Below are positions 19,017-28,091 of a stretch of DNA of 64,000 nt, one piece after another. How positions within the stretch are numbered: position 1 is the first letter of the stretch; each line of letters starts with the position of its first letter. The translations under genes were made by a program, and so were the position numbers. The stretch covers positions 868,001-932,000 of the forward strand of contig JAUSTR010000001.1 of the NCBI GenBank assembly GCA_030812955.1. The letters are read 5' to 3'. A model generated the notes under the pieces. That model saw only the letters and a list, made by a program, of their open reading frames with translations, searched no databases and was not told the DNA's origin. Source of the DNA: Bacillus alveayuensis. GTDB taxonomy: Bacteria > Bacillota > Bacilli > Bacillales > Aeribacillaceae.

Positions 19017-20351
19017 ATGCCAACGTACACAAAAGAAGATATTTTCCGTTTAGTCAAAGAAGAAAATGTAAAATTTATTCGCCTTCAATTTACCGACATT
19101 TTAGGTACAATTAAAAACGTGGAAATTCCAGTTTCACAATTAGAAAAGGCACTTAGTAATAAAATGATGTTTGATGGTTCCTCTATTGAAGGTTTTGTTC
19201 GTATCGAAGAATCTGATATGTATTTATACCCGGATTTAGATACATTTGTCATTTTCCCATGGACAGCTGAAAAAGGAAAAGTAGCTCGTTTTATTTGTGA
19301 TATTTATAATCCGGATGGAACACCATTTGAAGGAGATCCACGTAATAACTTAAAACGTGTTTTGAAAGAAATGGAAGAACTAGGCTTCACTGCTTTTAAC
19401 CTTGGTGCAGAGCCTGAATTTTTCCTATTCAAACTTGATGAAAAAGGAGAGCCTACTTTAGAGCTTAACGACAATGGTGGATATTTTGACCTTGCCCCAA
19501 CGGACTTAGGGGAAAATTGCCGTCGTGACATCGTGTTAGAGCTTGAAGAAATGGGATTTGAAATCGAAGCATCTCACCATGAGGTAGCTCCTGGCCAGCA
19601 CGAAATTGATTTCAAATATGCAGATGCTTTAAGAGCTTGTGACGATATTCAAACATTTAAGCTCGTTGTTAAAACAATCGCTCGCAAGCATGGTTTGCAT
19701 GCGACATTTATGCCAAAGCCTTTATTTGGTGTAAACGGTTCAGGTATGCACAGTAATCTTTCCCTTTTCCGTAATGGGGAAAATGCATTTTTCGACCCGA
19801 ATGGAGACTTGCAGCTTAGTGATACAGCAAGACAATTCATTGCAGGTGTTGTCAAACATGCACCTGGATTTACAGCAGTCACGAATCCAACTGTTAACTC
19901 GTACAAACGCTTAGTGCCTGGATATGAAGCACCTTGTTATGTGGCATGGTCTGCGCAAAACAGAAGTCCATTAATCCGCATCCCTGCTTCACGTGGTATG
20001 AGCACTCGTATTGAAGTTCGTAGTGTGGATCCATCAGCTAACCCATACTTAGCCATGGCAGCATTACTTGCGGCTGGATTAGATGGAATAAAAAACAAAT
20101 TAACTCCTCCTAAACCAGTTGACCGCAACATTTATGTGATGACAAAAGAAGAACGTATCGAAAACGGTATCGTTGACTTACCAGCAACGCTTGCAGAAGC
20201 ACTTGAAAATTTAAAGAAAGACGAAGTCATCGTCAATTCACTTGGAAAACACTTATTCGAACACTTCGTTGAAGCAAAGGAAATCGAGTGGGATATGTTT
20301 AGAACACAAGTTCACCCTTGGGAGCGCGAGCAATACATTACACAATATTAA
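19017..20351 (+). CDS. glnA: Glutamine synthetase type I-alpha
   Basis: 444-aa enzyme making glutamine from glutamate, ammonia and ATP. It has the GSI signatures FDGSSIEGF, the [15 protein letters not shown]-site region and [13 protein letters not shown]. Its length equals B. subtilis GlnA. The ATG at 19017 ([10 protein letters not shown]) is 9 nt after GGGAGGAG; a TTG two codons upstream is less likely. As feedback-inhibited enzyme it should also signal to GlnR and TnrA. It is second gene of the glnRA operon, and a strong terminator follows. Confidence 0.98.
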   Translation: MPTYTKEDIFRLVKEENVKFIRLQFTDILGTIKNVEIPVSQLEKALSNKMMFDGSSIEGFVRIEESDMYLYPDLDTFVIFPWTAEKGKVARFICDIYNPDGTPFEGDPRNNLKRVLKEMEELGFTAFNLGAEPEFFLFKLDEKGEPTLELNDNGGYFDLAPTDLGENCRRDIVLELEEMGFEIEASHHEVAPGQHEIDFKYADALRACDDIQTFKLVVKTIARKHGLHATFMPKPLFGVNGSGMHSNLSLFRNGENAFFDPNGDLQLSDTARQFIAGVVKHAPGFTAVTNPTVNSYKRLVPGYEAPCYVAWSAQNRSPLIRIPASRGMSTRIEVRSVDPSANPYLAMAALLAAGLDGIKNKLTPPKPVDRNIYVMTKEERIENGIVDLPATLAEALENLKKDEVIVNSLGKHLFEHFVEAKEIEWDMFRTQVHPWEREQYITQY

Positions 20352-20355
20352 TGAA

Positions 20356-20401
20356 TAAAGCCTTGATATTCCTGGGTTTCTAGGATTCAAGGCTTTTTTT
20401 G
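20356..20401 (+). terminator. Rho-independent terminator after glnA
   Basis: AAAGCCTTGA / TCAAGGCTTT stem with ATTCCT/AGGAT inner pairing, then a T-run. Confidence 0.95.
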
Positions 20402-20418
20402 TTTTTGAAATATATTAT

Positions 20419-20616
20419 CAGGCATGTTGATTAACTAATAATAACCAGTTGAGATGTCTCTATTTCTAGCTTTTCTACCGGAGTCGACAAGCGAATCGCT
20501 TGCCGACTGGGCATTCTATACACATGCTCTTCTCGAACAATGAACGCCTTGTACTTTTGCCCTTTAAAATATATTACTCCACAAATTCTGCAAAATTCAT
20601 TGCTATGATATAGACA
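20419..20616 (-). mobile_element. Degenerate IS remnant encoding a transposase-like C-terminus
   Basis: The first ~58 bp (from CAGGCATGTTGATTAACT) match one end of the 107-bp MITEs, then the sequence diverges. On the minus strand a 61-codon open frame (20616 to stop at 20431) reads ...GVIYFKGQKYKAFIVREEH...PVEKLEIETSQLVIIS. Its last 14 codons match the coding tail kept in the MITEs (EKLEIEPSQLVIIG). It begins right after an in-frame TGA and has no start, so it is a fragment. I infer a transposase because it ends inside a terminal-repeat element, not because I recognise the family. Confidence 0.6.
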
Positions 20617-20801
20617 TCAGTTAGAGAATAAGGTGATAAGAAGGATTTTATTTGTTCTTGAGACAAATAAGTAATCTTCTATGCTAACCATTTTTCTAAA
20701 CCTCTTCTGGTAAAAGTATTTCGTTTTGTTGATGGGTAAAAAGATTCAAAGTCATTAAATTTTCCGTGGCTAAGAAAGCTGGTCAGTCCCGTCGTTCTCA
20801 T
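20574..20801 (-). pseudogene. Possible decayed ORF with internal amber stop
   Basis: On the minus strand an ATG at 20801 opens MRTTGLTSFLSHGKF... for 40 codons to a TAG (20681-20679), then continues KITYLSQEQIKSFLSPYSLTD... in the same frame to a TAA at 20576-20574. The composition looks protein-like, but there is no clear RBS and I recognise no family. It overlaps the transposase-like fragment in another frame. It may be part of the same IS debris. Confidence 0.25.
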
Positions 20802-21060
20802 TTATTATACTAATATACACGATCACTTAATGGTTTTAAAATGGTAAAAGGAGGGGAGAGGACGGTGATGTTTGGAGGTTTTGCCAATATGATTGGATGA
20901 TAATTTACAATTGTTTTTCCCTATTCAATTTGAGTTCATGATGAATAGTTCCGTATAAAAATAACATAAATAACATGTAGATCTTTTTCATAAAAAATGC
21001 AAAAAAAAAAAAAAAAGACGTTGTAAATTAAATGCAAGAGAAGAAAGGAGAGAAAAGAAA
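20802..21060. other. Intergenic stretch with a strong RBS and a 10-codon ORF
   Basis: AAAAGGAGGGGAGAGGACGGTG precedes the ATG at 20868, which reads MFGGFANMIG and stops at 20900. The Shine-Dalgarno is too good to ignore, but the peptide is tiny. A run of 17 adenines (about 21000-21016) precedes the next gene. Confidence 0.3.
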
Positions 21061-21243
21061 ATGAATTGGGCTAATCTCTTAATATTGTTACTGTGTCCTT
21101 TAATGATGCTATTTTGTATGAAAGGACATAAGCATCATAAGCATCATTCTTCTGATAATCACTCCATCAGGAAATTACAGGATCAGATTGAAAAATTCAA
21201 GGCAGAAAATGAACAATTAAAGAGACAATTAAAAAGTAAATGA
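21061..21243 (+). CDS. Small His-rich membrane protein (DUF2933-like)
   Basis: 60-aa protein: one hydrophobic helix containing CPLMMLFCMKG (residues 12-22), a metal-ligand-like cluster GHKHHKHHSSDNH, then a charged coiled-coil tail. The CPLMMLF...HxHH pattern resembles DUF2933 small membrane proteins that accompany copper/heavy-metal genes. The RBS AGAAAGGAGAG is strong. It sits at the head of the copper island (Rieske, cupredoxin remnant, csoR-copAZ). Metal binding is inferred. Confidence 0.65.
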   Translation: MNWANLLILLLCPLMMLFCMKGHKHHKHHSSDNHSIRKLQDQIEKFKAENEQLKRQLKSK

Positions 21244-21388
21244 GTTGTGAGTAGTCAATTTAATAAGTTAGCATTCTCTAAACAGCTTAGCGGTTTCTCT
21301 GGATGAAAGCCAGTATTGGGTTGTCGACAATAGGTTATATTTATCATGTTTTTTTCAAGAAGTACACTAAGAAATGGAGGGAAGCTTA

Positions 21389-21910
21389 ATGTTGAGTAGG
21401 AGAGACTTTCTTAGCAGATCGTTTAAAGGAGCAGCTGGATTATTTGCTGTTTCTGTATTGCCTATAGGTCTAGCTGCTTGTAGTAATGATAAGAAAAATA
21501 TCGATACTAGCACTATGGCTAATCTAGGTCCTTTAATCGAATTAGAAAAGGGCGAATTTCCGAAAAAGGTGATGTATAAAGTAAAAATAAAAGATGCATG
21601 GACAGAGCAGGAAAGAGAGGGCTTTGTATATATTAATAAAAATAAGGAAGATAATTCTTTATTAATTATGTCACCAATTTGTACCCATCTAGGCTGTATA
21701 GCAACAGATGCTGAATTGGAAATGCAAAAAACGGGAATTCGATTTTATTGTCCTTGCCATGGAGGACAATATGATGAATATGGGATCAATGTAGGAGGGC
21801 CACCGCCAAGACCGTTAGATACATTCGATGTTTATATTCAGGATGGGAATGTTTATATCGCTGTACTGAGTCCGAGAAAAAGAGAAAATAAAAAGGTTAA
21901 AGACTTGTGA
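21389..21910 (+). CDS. Tat-exported Rieske [2Fe-2S] lipoprotein
   Basis: 173-aa protein with a twin-arginine signal (SRRDFLSRSFKGAAG), a hydrophobic stretch and a lipobox-like LAAC, implying export as a folded protein and lipid anchoring outside the membrane. The C-terminal Rieske domain has both cluster loops, CTHLGC and CPCHGG, with the usual GGPPPRPLD proline loop after them. The start is the ATG at 21389 behind GGAGGGAAG; an ATG at 21374 is upstream of that RBS. There is no adjacent cytochrome b, so it is not part of a normal bc complex. It is an electron-transfer protein of unknown partner, perhaps tied to copper handling given its neighbours. Confidence 0.85.
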   Translation: MLSRRDFLSRSFKGAAGLFAVSVLPIGLAACSNDKKNIDTSTMANLGPLIELEKGEFPKKVMYKVKIKDAWTEQEREGFVYINKNKEDNSLLIMSPICTHLGCIATDAELEMQKTGIRFYCPCHGGQYDEYGINVGGPPPRPLDTFDVYIQDGNVYIAVLSPRKRENKKVKDL

Positions 21911-21993
21911 TTAATGGGAATATTGATGTAATAAAAATGAAAACAAGTAGTAATTTTCCTATTTTTATCATAATTACGTAAATGTAAATTTAG

Positions 21994-22033
21994 AAAAAAC
22001 AGCAGGTTACCCTACTAAACCTCCTGTTTTTTT
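21994..22033 (+). terminator. Rho-independent terminator after the Rieske gene
   Basis: AAACAGCAGGT / ACCTCCTGTTT imperfect stem followed by TTTTTTT. Confidence 0.8.
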
Positions 22034-22245
22034 CAGAGCGCAAGACATGGGTGTAATCTATAGGAGGAAAGTCCCGATTGAGGAGAAAGATGTAGCAGTT
22101 AGATTAATGAAATGGAGTGAAAATGTTAAGATAAATTTCTCATCTTCTTCGTCAATTGACAAATAGCCAATCTTTGAATTAATTTTTGATAACTGCTATT
22201 CATAGCCACGTTCCAGAGAAATCTATCATTTAGAAAAAAACAGGT
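22034..22245 (+). other. Non-coding stretch with a structured-RNA-like segment
   Basis: No ORF. Directly after the terminator the sequence GAGCGCAAGACATGGGTG and, further on, GGAGGAAAGTCCCGATTGAG and TGTAGCAGTTAG look like the 5' portion of a group II intron or similar ribozyme. Class C group II introns insert just after terminators. No reverse transcriptase remains. This is recognition by eye only. Confidence 0.2.
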
Positions 22246-22723
22246 GGTGTGCTGGCTGGAGTTTTGTATAGCGGTAACCTCTTTTTCTCAATCGTTTTAG
22301 GAATGGCCTTTGGCTTTTTAGCGGGTTTTTTGACCGGGCTGCCAATTAGTGTCATGGCCATCCTAGATGGTGTTTTTGTCAGGATTAATGGGCGGAATGA
22401 TGGGAGCGATGTTAGGAGAGATGATTTTACCAGAATACCAAACGCCAATGATCCATATCATGTTCGTCATATTTGTTGGGATGGTTTGTATTGTTTTGTA
22501 CATACTTCAACAAGAAACCGGTTTTAACCGTTCATCTTTTATTAGGGGTAGTACCAGCGAAGCTGTCACCACCCCTATTAACAAAATATTCCACAATCCG
22601 CTATTACTAGTAATCGTCTTTCTGCTGTTTTTCTACACCTATTACCACGTATATAATGAACTCACTCGATATAACAACGTTCCAATAAAAAATTTACCTA
22701 TGAGCCCACTCTATGACCAATAA
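22246..22723 (+). pseudogene. Frameshifted membrane protein gene
   Basis: Two overlapping frames encode one protein: the first reads ...GVLYSGNLFFSIVLGM...ISVMAILDG, the second continues LSGLMGGMMGAMLGEMILPEYQ... and ends LPMSPLYDQ. Removing one T from the run at 22373-22377 joins them as MAILDGVLSGLMGGMM. No proper start or RBS precedes the first part (an in-frame TAG lies just upstream), so the 5' end is probably also lost. The product would have had about five hydrophobic helices with a Gly/Met-rich loop. I do not know the family. It lies in the copper island. Confidence 0.6.
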
Positions 22724-22753
22724 TAATCGGTCTGGCTCACCGTTAAACTTTAA

Positions 22754-23080
22754 GATAAAGACGGAAAAAGTGGTCATGAAAGAGCCGAAAATGCTTACTT
22801 CCCTGAAAATTTCAAACTTACTATAGGATAACTCGAAACCTTAATTCTAAAAAACGGTGAAGTTGAACATAATATTCAATTCGAAAAAATGATAGCCTCT
22901 CTTTTACAACAGAGTCATCGTGGGAATCATTCAAAAAATCAAACCGTTCAAGTTCATTCTTTTCCGAGAAAAACAGCTGAAATGAAGTTCATACCTATCA
23001 AATGTAGTGTTTTTCGATTTTATTGTACTATTGCTGAACATAAAGAATCTGGTATGGTTGGATTCGTTGAAATATCTTAA
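22754..23080 (+). pseudogene. Cupredoxin (blue-copper-like) gene remnant with ochre stop
   Basis: One frame reads GHERAENAYFPENFKLTIG, then TAA (22829-22831), then LETLILKNGEVEHNIQFEK... and ends FRFYCTIAEHKESGMVGFV. This is a cupredoxin core: the first copper ligand His in VEHN, then C-x4-H-x4-M (CTIAEHKESGM) near the C-terminus, about 52 residues later. TAA is one change from CAA (Gln), which fits LTIGQ in such proteins. There is no start codon or signal peptide upstream. Translation from the ATG at 22889 would give only the second half, without the VEHN ligand. Confidence 0.6.
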
Positions 23081-23092
23081 CAAAGTGAAGTG

Positions 23093-23120
23093 GCTGCCGA
23101 GATAATGCTCGGCTTTTTTT
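23093..23120 (+). terminator. Rho-independent terminator before csoR
   Basis: GCCGAG / CTCGGC stem with a 6-nt loop and a 7-T run. Confidence 0.9.
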
Positions 23121-23197
23121 ATTGTTTAGCATAGTCATGAAACTTTTTTGTATGAAAATATAATAAAAAGAAAATCATACATTAAGAAAAATAACAG

Positions 23198-23226
23198 TTG
23201 TTTTTTATACCTATTACCCGTATAAT
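23198..23226 (+). promoter_or_regulatory. csoR-copAZ promoter with possible CsoR operator
   Basis: TTGTTT, 17 nt, TATAAT. The spacer contains TATACCTATTACCCGTAT, a degenerate inverted repeat with C-runs resembling CsoR operators. The operator assignment is inference. Confidence 0.6.
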
Positions 23227-23266
23227 GTAATAAAAAGCAACTATTATAATAAATGAGGTGTTACGA

Positions 23267-23578
23267 GTGAATCACTGTGAAGATAACAATGTCATTTCAA
23301 AAATGGTTCCGCGAACCGAACAAGAGATTGAAAACATCATTAAGCGTTTAAAGCGTATTGAAGGGCAAGTACGTGGAGTACAAAAAATGGTCGAGGACAA
23401 TCGGTACTGTATTGATATTTTAGTGCAAATTTCCGCGATTCAAGCTGCGTTAAAAAAAGTCGGATTGAACTTGCTGGAACGTCATGCTAATCATTGTATG
23501 TTGAAGGCGATTCGAGAAAATAGTGGCGAAGATTCGATTCGTGAGCTTATGGAGGTTATTAAACAATTTTCAAAGTAA
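23267..23578 (+). CDS. csoR: Copper-sensing transcriptional repressor CsoR
   Basis: 103-aa DUF156 helical repressor that releases copA/copZ DNA when it binds Cu(I). The Cu ligands are visible as Cys in NRYCIDIL and the HANHC segment (C-H-C arrangement). The start is GTG at 23267 behind GAGGTG (VNHCEDNN...); an earlier GTG at 23258 overlaps the RBS. It is first gene of csoR-copA-copZ, the B. subtilis arrangement. Confidence 0.93.
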   Translation: MNHCEDNNVISKMVPRTEQEIENIIKRLKRIEGQVRGVQKMVEDNRYCIDILVQISAIQAALKKVGLNLLERHANHCMLKAIRENSGEDSIRELMEVIKQFSK

Positions 23579-23593
23579 AGGAGGGAATGATAG

Positions 23594-25990
23594 ATGAGCG
23601 AACAAAAGCATGTGACATTGAAAGTGTCTGGAATGACGTGTGCCGCTTGTTCTAATCGTATTGAGAAAGTGTTGAATAAAATGGATGGGGTAGAAGCGAA
23701 TGTCAATTTGGCGATGGAAAAAGCAACGATTCAATATGATCCATCGAAACAAAGCATAGCAGATTTCCAAAAGCAAATTGAGAATTTAGGATATGGCGTT
23801 ATAACGGAAAAGGTGAAGCTAAATATTGATGGTATGACATGTGCGGCGTGTGCGACACGAATTGAAAAAGGGTTAAATCATATGGAAGGTGTGACAAGTG
23901 CTACAGTCAACTTGGCGACAAACAGTGCGGTTGTAGAATACAATGAAGGCATCACATCTATAGAAGATATTTTAGAGAAAATCAATAAGCTTGGGTACAA
24001 GGGGCAAATCCGAAATGAAGAACAAGATCATGCAGGTCGAAAAGAAGAGTTGCTTAAACAAAAAAAACAGCAACTCGCCATTTCGATCATTTTATCACTG
24101 CCTTTGCTTTATACGATGATTGGTCATATGCCGTTAGATATTGGCATACCGATGCCGCGCATGTTGATGAATCCGTGGTTTCAGCTTCTTTTGGCTACAC
24201 CCGTTCAGTTTTACATCGGTGGTCCCTTTTATGTAGGTGCATATCGGGCATTGAGAAACAGGAGTGCCAACATGGATGTGTTAGTAGCGCTTGGAACATC
24301 GGCAGCCTATTTTTACAGCTTGTATGAAGCTTTCAAAACATTAGTAAATCCGGAATATTTGCCAAGATTGTATTTTGAAACAAGTGCCGTGCTGATTACA
24401 CTTGTACTTGTTGGAAAATATTTTGAAACATTAGCGAAAGGGCGAACTACAGAAGCCATCTCTAAGCTGTTGAATCTTCAAGCCAAAGAAGCGACTGTCA
24501 TCCGTAATGGGGAAGAAATAAAAGTTCCGCTAGAGGAGGTGGTGATCGGTGATACGATACTCGTCAAGCCGGGAGAAAAAATCCCTGTAGACGGTACCGT
24601 TATCGCTGGAGTATCCTCTGTAGACGAATCGATGATTACCGGTGAATCCATTCCTATTGATAAGAAGGAAGGAGACTCTGTCATCGGTGCAACCATTAAC
24701 AAAAATGGTGTATTAACCATTCGAGCAGAAAAGGTCGGGAAAGATACAGCACTTGCCAATATCATTAAAATTGTCGAAGAGGCACAAGGCTCTAAAGCTC
24801 CTATTCAGCGTATGGCTGATGTCATCTCGGGTATCTTCGTACCAATTGTTGTAGGAATTGCTGTAGTTGCATTCATGATATGGTACTTATTTGTTGCACC
24901 TGGTGACTTACCAAAGGCGCTTGAGGTTGCAATCGCCGTTCTTGTCATTGCATGTCCTTGTGCACTTGGTCTTGCTACACCGACATCCATTATGGTCGGT
25001 ACAGGTAAAGGGGCAGAAAAGGGAATCCTCTTTAAAGGAGGTGAATATTTAGAGGGTACACATAAGATTAATGCCGTATTACTTGATAAAACAGGAACAG
25101 TTACTAAAGGAAAACCAGAAGTAACTGATGTGCTTAAGTTCCAAGAAGACATGCTTGACTATGCTGTTTCAGCCGAGAGTGCTTCTGAACATCCATTGGC
25201 TCATGCGATTGTGGAATATGGAAAGAAACGAGCGATTTCTGTAAAGCCACTGAAGCATTTCTCCGCCATTACTGGTCATGGAATTGAAGCTGTCATTGAT
25301 GGAAAAAACGTCCTTGTTGGAACGCGAAAACTGATGAAAGAACGATCTGTAGAGATTTCCATGCATGAAGAAAAAATGATAGATCTTGAAAAACAAGGGA
25401 AAACTGCCATGCTTGTTGCCATTGATAAACAGCTTGCTGGCATCATCGCTGTTGCGGATACGGTAAAAGAAAGCTCAAAATCCGCGATTCAAACGTTAAA
25501 ACATTTGGGTATTGAAGTATACATGGTAACAGGAGACAACAAACGGACTGCTGAAGCGATTGCTAAGGAAGTTCATATTGATCATGTCTACGCTGAGGTA
25601 CTTCCTGAAGACAAAGCAAAAATTGTAGAGGAGTTGCAAAAACGTGGGAAGCGAGTAGCGATGATCGGTGATGGCATTAATGATGCGCCAGCTCTTGCGA
25701 AAGCGGATATTGGCATGGCTATCGGCACAGGAGCAGATGTCGCTATTGAAACGGCCGATGTTACCTTGGTCGGCGGAGATTTAGCGCATATCCCGAAAGC
25801 GATTGAGTTAAGTCGCAAAACAATGAAAAACATTCGGCAAAACCTGTTTTGGGCATTGTTCTATAACAGTACTGGCATTCCTGTAGCTGCCGCTGGATTA
25901 TTAGAACCTTGGATTGCCGGAGCTGCAATGGCATTCAGTTCGGTGTCTGTTGTGACAAACGCGCTTCGTTTGAAACGCGTGAAAATATAA
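23594..25990 (+). CDS. copA: Copper-exporting P1B-type ATPase
   Basis: 798-aa copper pump. There are two N-terminal heavy-metal-associated domains, each with GMTCAAC (residues about 13 and 80). The transmembrane CPC motif IACPCALG is near residue 454. The phosphorylation site DKTGT is near 497, the SEHPLAHA motif marks the nucleotide domain, and [10 protein letters not shown] the hinge. The strong RBS AAAGGAGGG lies 15 nt after csoR. It exports cytoplasmic Cu(I), receiving it from CopZ. Confidence 0.97.
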   Translation: MSEQKHVTLKVSGMTCAACSNRIEKVLNKMDGVEANVNLAMEKATIQYDPSKQSIADFQKQIENLGYGVITEKVKLNIDGMTCAACATRIEKGLNHMEGVTSATVNLATNSAVVEYNEGITSIEDILEKINKLGYKGQIRNEEQDHAGRKEELLKQKKQQLAISIILSLPLLYTMIGHMPLDIGIPMPRMLMNPWFQLLLATPVQFYIGGPFYVGAYRALRNRSANMDVLVALGTSAAYFYSLYEAFKTLVNPEYLPRLYFETSAVLITLVLVGKYFETLAKGRTTEAISKLLNLQAKEATVIRNGEEIKVPLEEVVIGDTILVKPGEKIPVDGTVIAGVSSVDESMITGESIPIDKKEGDSVIGATINKNGVLTIRAEKVGKDTALANIIKIVEEAQGSKAPIQRMADVISGIFVPIVVGIAVVAFMIWYLFVAPGDLPKALEVAIAVLVIACPCALGLATPTSIMVGTGKGAEKGILFKGGEYLEGTHKINAVLLDKTGTVTKGKPEVTDVLKFQEDMLDYAVSAESASEHPLAHAIVEYGKKRAISVKPLKHFSAITGHGIEAVIDGKNVLVGTRKLMKERSVEISMHEEKMIDLEKQGKTAMLVAIDKQLAGIIAVADTVKESSKSAIQTLKHLGIEVYMVTGDNKRTAEAIAKEVHIDHVYAEVLPEDKAKIVEELQKRGKRVAMIGDGINDAPALAKADIGMAIGTGADVAIETADVTLVGGDLAHIPKAIELSRKTMKNIRQNLFWALFYNSTGIPVAAAGLLEPWIAGAAMAFSSVSVVTNALRLKRVKI

Positions 25991-26022
25991 AAAGAAAAAA
26001 TATTTTAAGGAGGAAATGGAAA

Positions 26023-26226
26023 ATGGCAATTACATTACAAGTACAAGGAATGACTTGTGGCCACTGCAAAATGGCGGTGACAAATGCTCTTAAAGAGTTA
26101 GACGGTGTAAAAAATGTAGAAGTACATTTGCAAAAAGGTACTGTGGATGTAGATTATGATGAAACGAAGGTAAGTGTAGAAAAGCTCAAAGAAGCGATTG
26201 AAGAGCAAGGTTACGATGTTAATTAA
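26023..26226 (+). CDS. copZ: Copper chaperone CopZ
   Basis: 67-aa single HMA domain with the Cu(I)-binding motif GMTCGHC (residues 9-15) and a ferredoxin-like fold pattern. It delivers copper to CopA. The start is the ATG at 26023 behind AAGGAGG, 32 nt after copA. The frame is open upstream into copA but not coding there. A 36-bp perfect palindrome closes the operon. Confidence 0.97.
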   Translation: MAITLQVQGMTCGHCKMAVTNALKELDGVKNVEVHLQKGTVDVDYDETKVSVEKLKEAIEEQGYDVN

Positions 26227-26237
26227 GTAACATAAAG

Positions 26238-26273
26238 GGGGTGTTAAAAAAGTGATCACTTTTTTAACACCCC
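26238..26273. terminator. Bidirectional terminator (36-bp perfect palindrome)
   Basis: GGGGTGTTAAAAAAGTGA pairs perfectly with TCACTTTTTTAACACCCC. It sits between copZ (plus) and the copper-storage gene (minus) and should stop transcription from both sides. Confidence 0.85.
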
Positions 26274-26283
26274 TACAATAGTA

Positions 26284-26631
26284 TTATAATGATATTTTAC
26301 GGCATTCAACTGCGCACTCACGACAAAAATCTGCACAAGCTTGGCAGTGGGCGTCTTGGAATTTCGCACACTCCGTAGCACATGCGTCACAAATCGTTGC
26401 ACAAAGTTGGCAAAACTGCTTAGCATATATGCTTCCACGGGACATCCATTGGGATGCCATAGCACAAATGTCCGCACAGTCCCGAAGTATGTTGATACAA
26501 TGAGATCTGGCTTGCACATCAGCCTCTTTTAAACATGAAGTCAGGCATTCTTCACAAGCTTGCATACATTTGTTACAAGCATCAATACACGGTTGAAATT
26601 GTTGAATAGATGAATTAATAACCATTTCCAT
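26284..26631 (-). CDS. Four-helix-bundle copper storage protein (Csp/DUF326)
   Basis: 115-aa protein with 19 cysteines, many in CxxxC spacings (CIDACNKCMQACEEC, then CATICDACATEC, then CADFCRECAVEC), the pattern of Csp proteins that hold many Cu(I) ions inside a helical bundle; B. subtilis YhjQ is the cytosolic example. There is no signal peptide, so it is probably cytosolic. The RBS AAAGGAG is about 10 nt before the ATG. It is convergent with copZ, extending the copper island. The number of Cu(I) bound is not predictable by eye. Confidence 0.9.
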   Translation of the reverse strand: MEMVINSSIQQFQPCIDACNKCMQACEECLTSCLKEADVQARSHCINILRDCADICAMASQWMSRGSIYAKQFCQLCATICDACATECAKFQDAHCQACADFCRECAVECRKISL

Positions 26632-26947
26632 ATATTATTCACTCCTTTGATTTGAATTCATTTTTATTTTTTTAAATTATAAAAAAAATAAACTGGAAAT
26701 ATGAGTAAAGGACAGCCACTATTATTTACTTCGAAAAGCCTTTATTCAGGTGCATTTTCTGTATCATTCTTGTTTGGTGTAAGTCCAACTTATCATCATT
26801 TATTTTACTTTTGTTACCAAAGCATGGTGCTATACAGCTTGATCCAAAAAAAAAGCTCAAACCTTACTGGTCTAAGCCCTGCATTGAAATCATTGATTAT
26901 AAGGTTGAAAAATAAGATGATCCCTTCGCCGTGAATCAATTGTGTTA
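26632..26947. other. AT-rich gap between csp and purU
   Basis: Only the upstream region of the copper-storage gene and the 3' flank of purU. An open frame at 26701-26934 lacks an RBS and recognisable composition. I see no operator. Confidence 0.5.
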
Positions 26948-27847
26948 TTAAAAAACAATTGTTTTATTTTCATAAACAATGACACGGTCTTCCAAATGCA
27001 GTTGAACAGCACGGGCAAGCACGTCGCGTTCAATCGTCCTTCCAACTCTTTTTAAATCTTCGACATTGTAGCGGTGGTTCACTTCTTTGACGCCTTGTTC
27101 AATAATTGGGCCTTCATCCAAATTTTCTGTAACATAATGGGAAGTGGCCCCGATAATTTTAACGCCTCTGTCATATGCCCGTTCATATGGTCTTGCCCCT
27201 ACAAATGCCGGCAAAAAGGAATGATGTATATTAATGATATTGTATTGATAATGGCGGATAAATTCTGGTGATAAAATTTGCATGTAGCGTGCTAAAACAA
27301 CGAAATCAATTTGATATTTTTGTAGCAGCTCTAACTGTTTTTGCTCTGCCTCTCGTTTATTTTCTTTATTTACAGGTATGAAATAATATGGAATTCCTAG
27401 CGACTCCACCGTTTTTTGTAAATCAGGATGGTTGCTAATGACAAGTGGAATCTCACAAAGAAAATCACCAGATTGATAGCGCCAAAGTAAGTCTAGAAGG
27501 CAATGATCTTGTTTGGAAACAAAAATAGCCATCCGTTTCACATGGCTCATATAAGAAAATTTCCATTTCATCTGAAATGAGTTTGCGATATGATGAAAAT
27601 CTTTTTCAAGTTCCTCTTTCTTCATCACAATGTCCGGCAAATCAAATTCCACACGCATAAAAAACGTTCCACCTGCCGGGTCTGTTGAATATTGATCGGA
27701 TTGCACAATGTTTGCCCCGTGTTCGTAAAGAAATTTAGATACTTTAGCAACAATACCTTGCTGGTCAGGACAAGTGATGAGCAATCGCGCACGATCCTTA
27801 AATTGCTGTAAAAATGTTTCATAGTTGGCGTTTATCGTCTGCAGCAT
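26948..27847 (-). CDS. purU: Formyltetrahydrofolate deformylase
   Basis: 299-aa enzyme hydrolysing 10-formyl-THF to formate and THF, balancing one-carbon pools. The N-terminal ACT domain ([20 protein letters not shown]) is followed by a formyltransferase domain with [10 protein letters not shown] and [16 protein letters not shown], and the C-terminus ends [11 protein letters not shown]. The start is the second ATG ([10 protein letters not shown]), 7 nt after GGAGG; the upstream ATG at 27865 precedes the RBS. A lone gene between the copper island and nnr. Confidence 0.95.
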   Translation of the reverse strand: MLQTINANYETFLQQFKDRARLLITCPDQQGIVAKVSKFLYEHGANIVQSDQYSTDPAGGTFFMRVEFDLPDIVMKKEELEKDFHHIANSFQMKWKFSYMSHVKRMAIFVSKQDHCLLDLLWRYQSGDFLCEIPLVISNHPDLQKTVESLGIPYYFIPVNKENKREAEQKQLELLQKYQIDFVVLARYMQILSPEFIRHYQYNIINIHHSFLPAFVGARPYERAYDRGVKIIGATSHYVTENLDEGPIIEQGVKEVNHRYNVEDLKRVGRTIERDVLARAVQLHLEDRVIVYENKTIVF

Positions 27848-28091
27848 AATCTTTCCTCCAACCATTTGTATTCTAAAAATTATTTATTAAGGATACTAAT
27901 TGTTAACTTGATTGTCAATAAGCTAATGGCGGTCGTTTTTTCCGCCTTAAACATTTTATGAAAGGCTGTTTTCTAGGTTTAAATAAAATTTGACTCCTGC
28001 ACATTGACTACATTAATATTTTTAATTATAAAAAATTTAATAAAAAACGTGTTAAGCTAAAATAGGAATGAATATTTGTGAGGTGTTCGTC

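Noticed and set aside
26701-26934. 77-codon plus-strand ORF between the copper-storage gene and purU
   Set aside because: No Shine-Dalgarno, odd composition, no recognisable motif; probably chance in AT-rich DNA.
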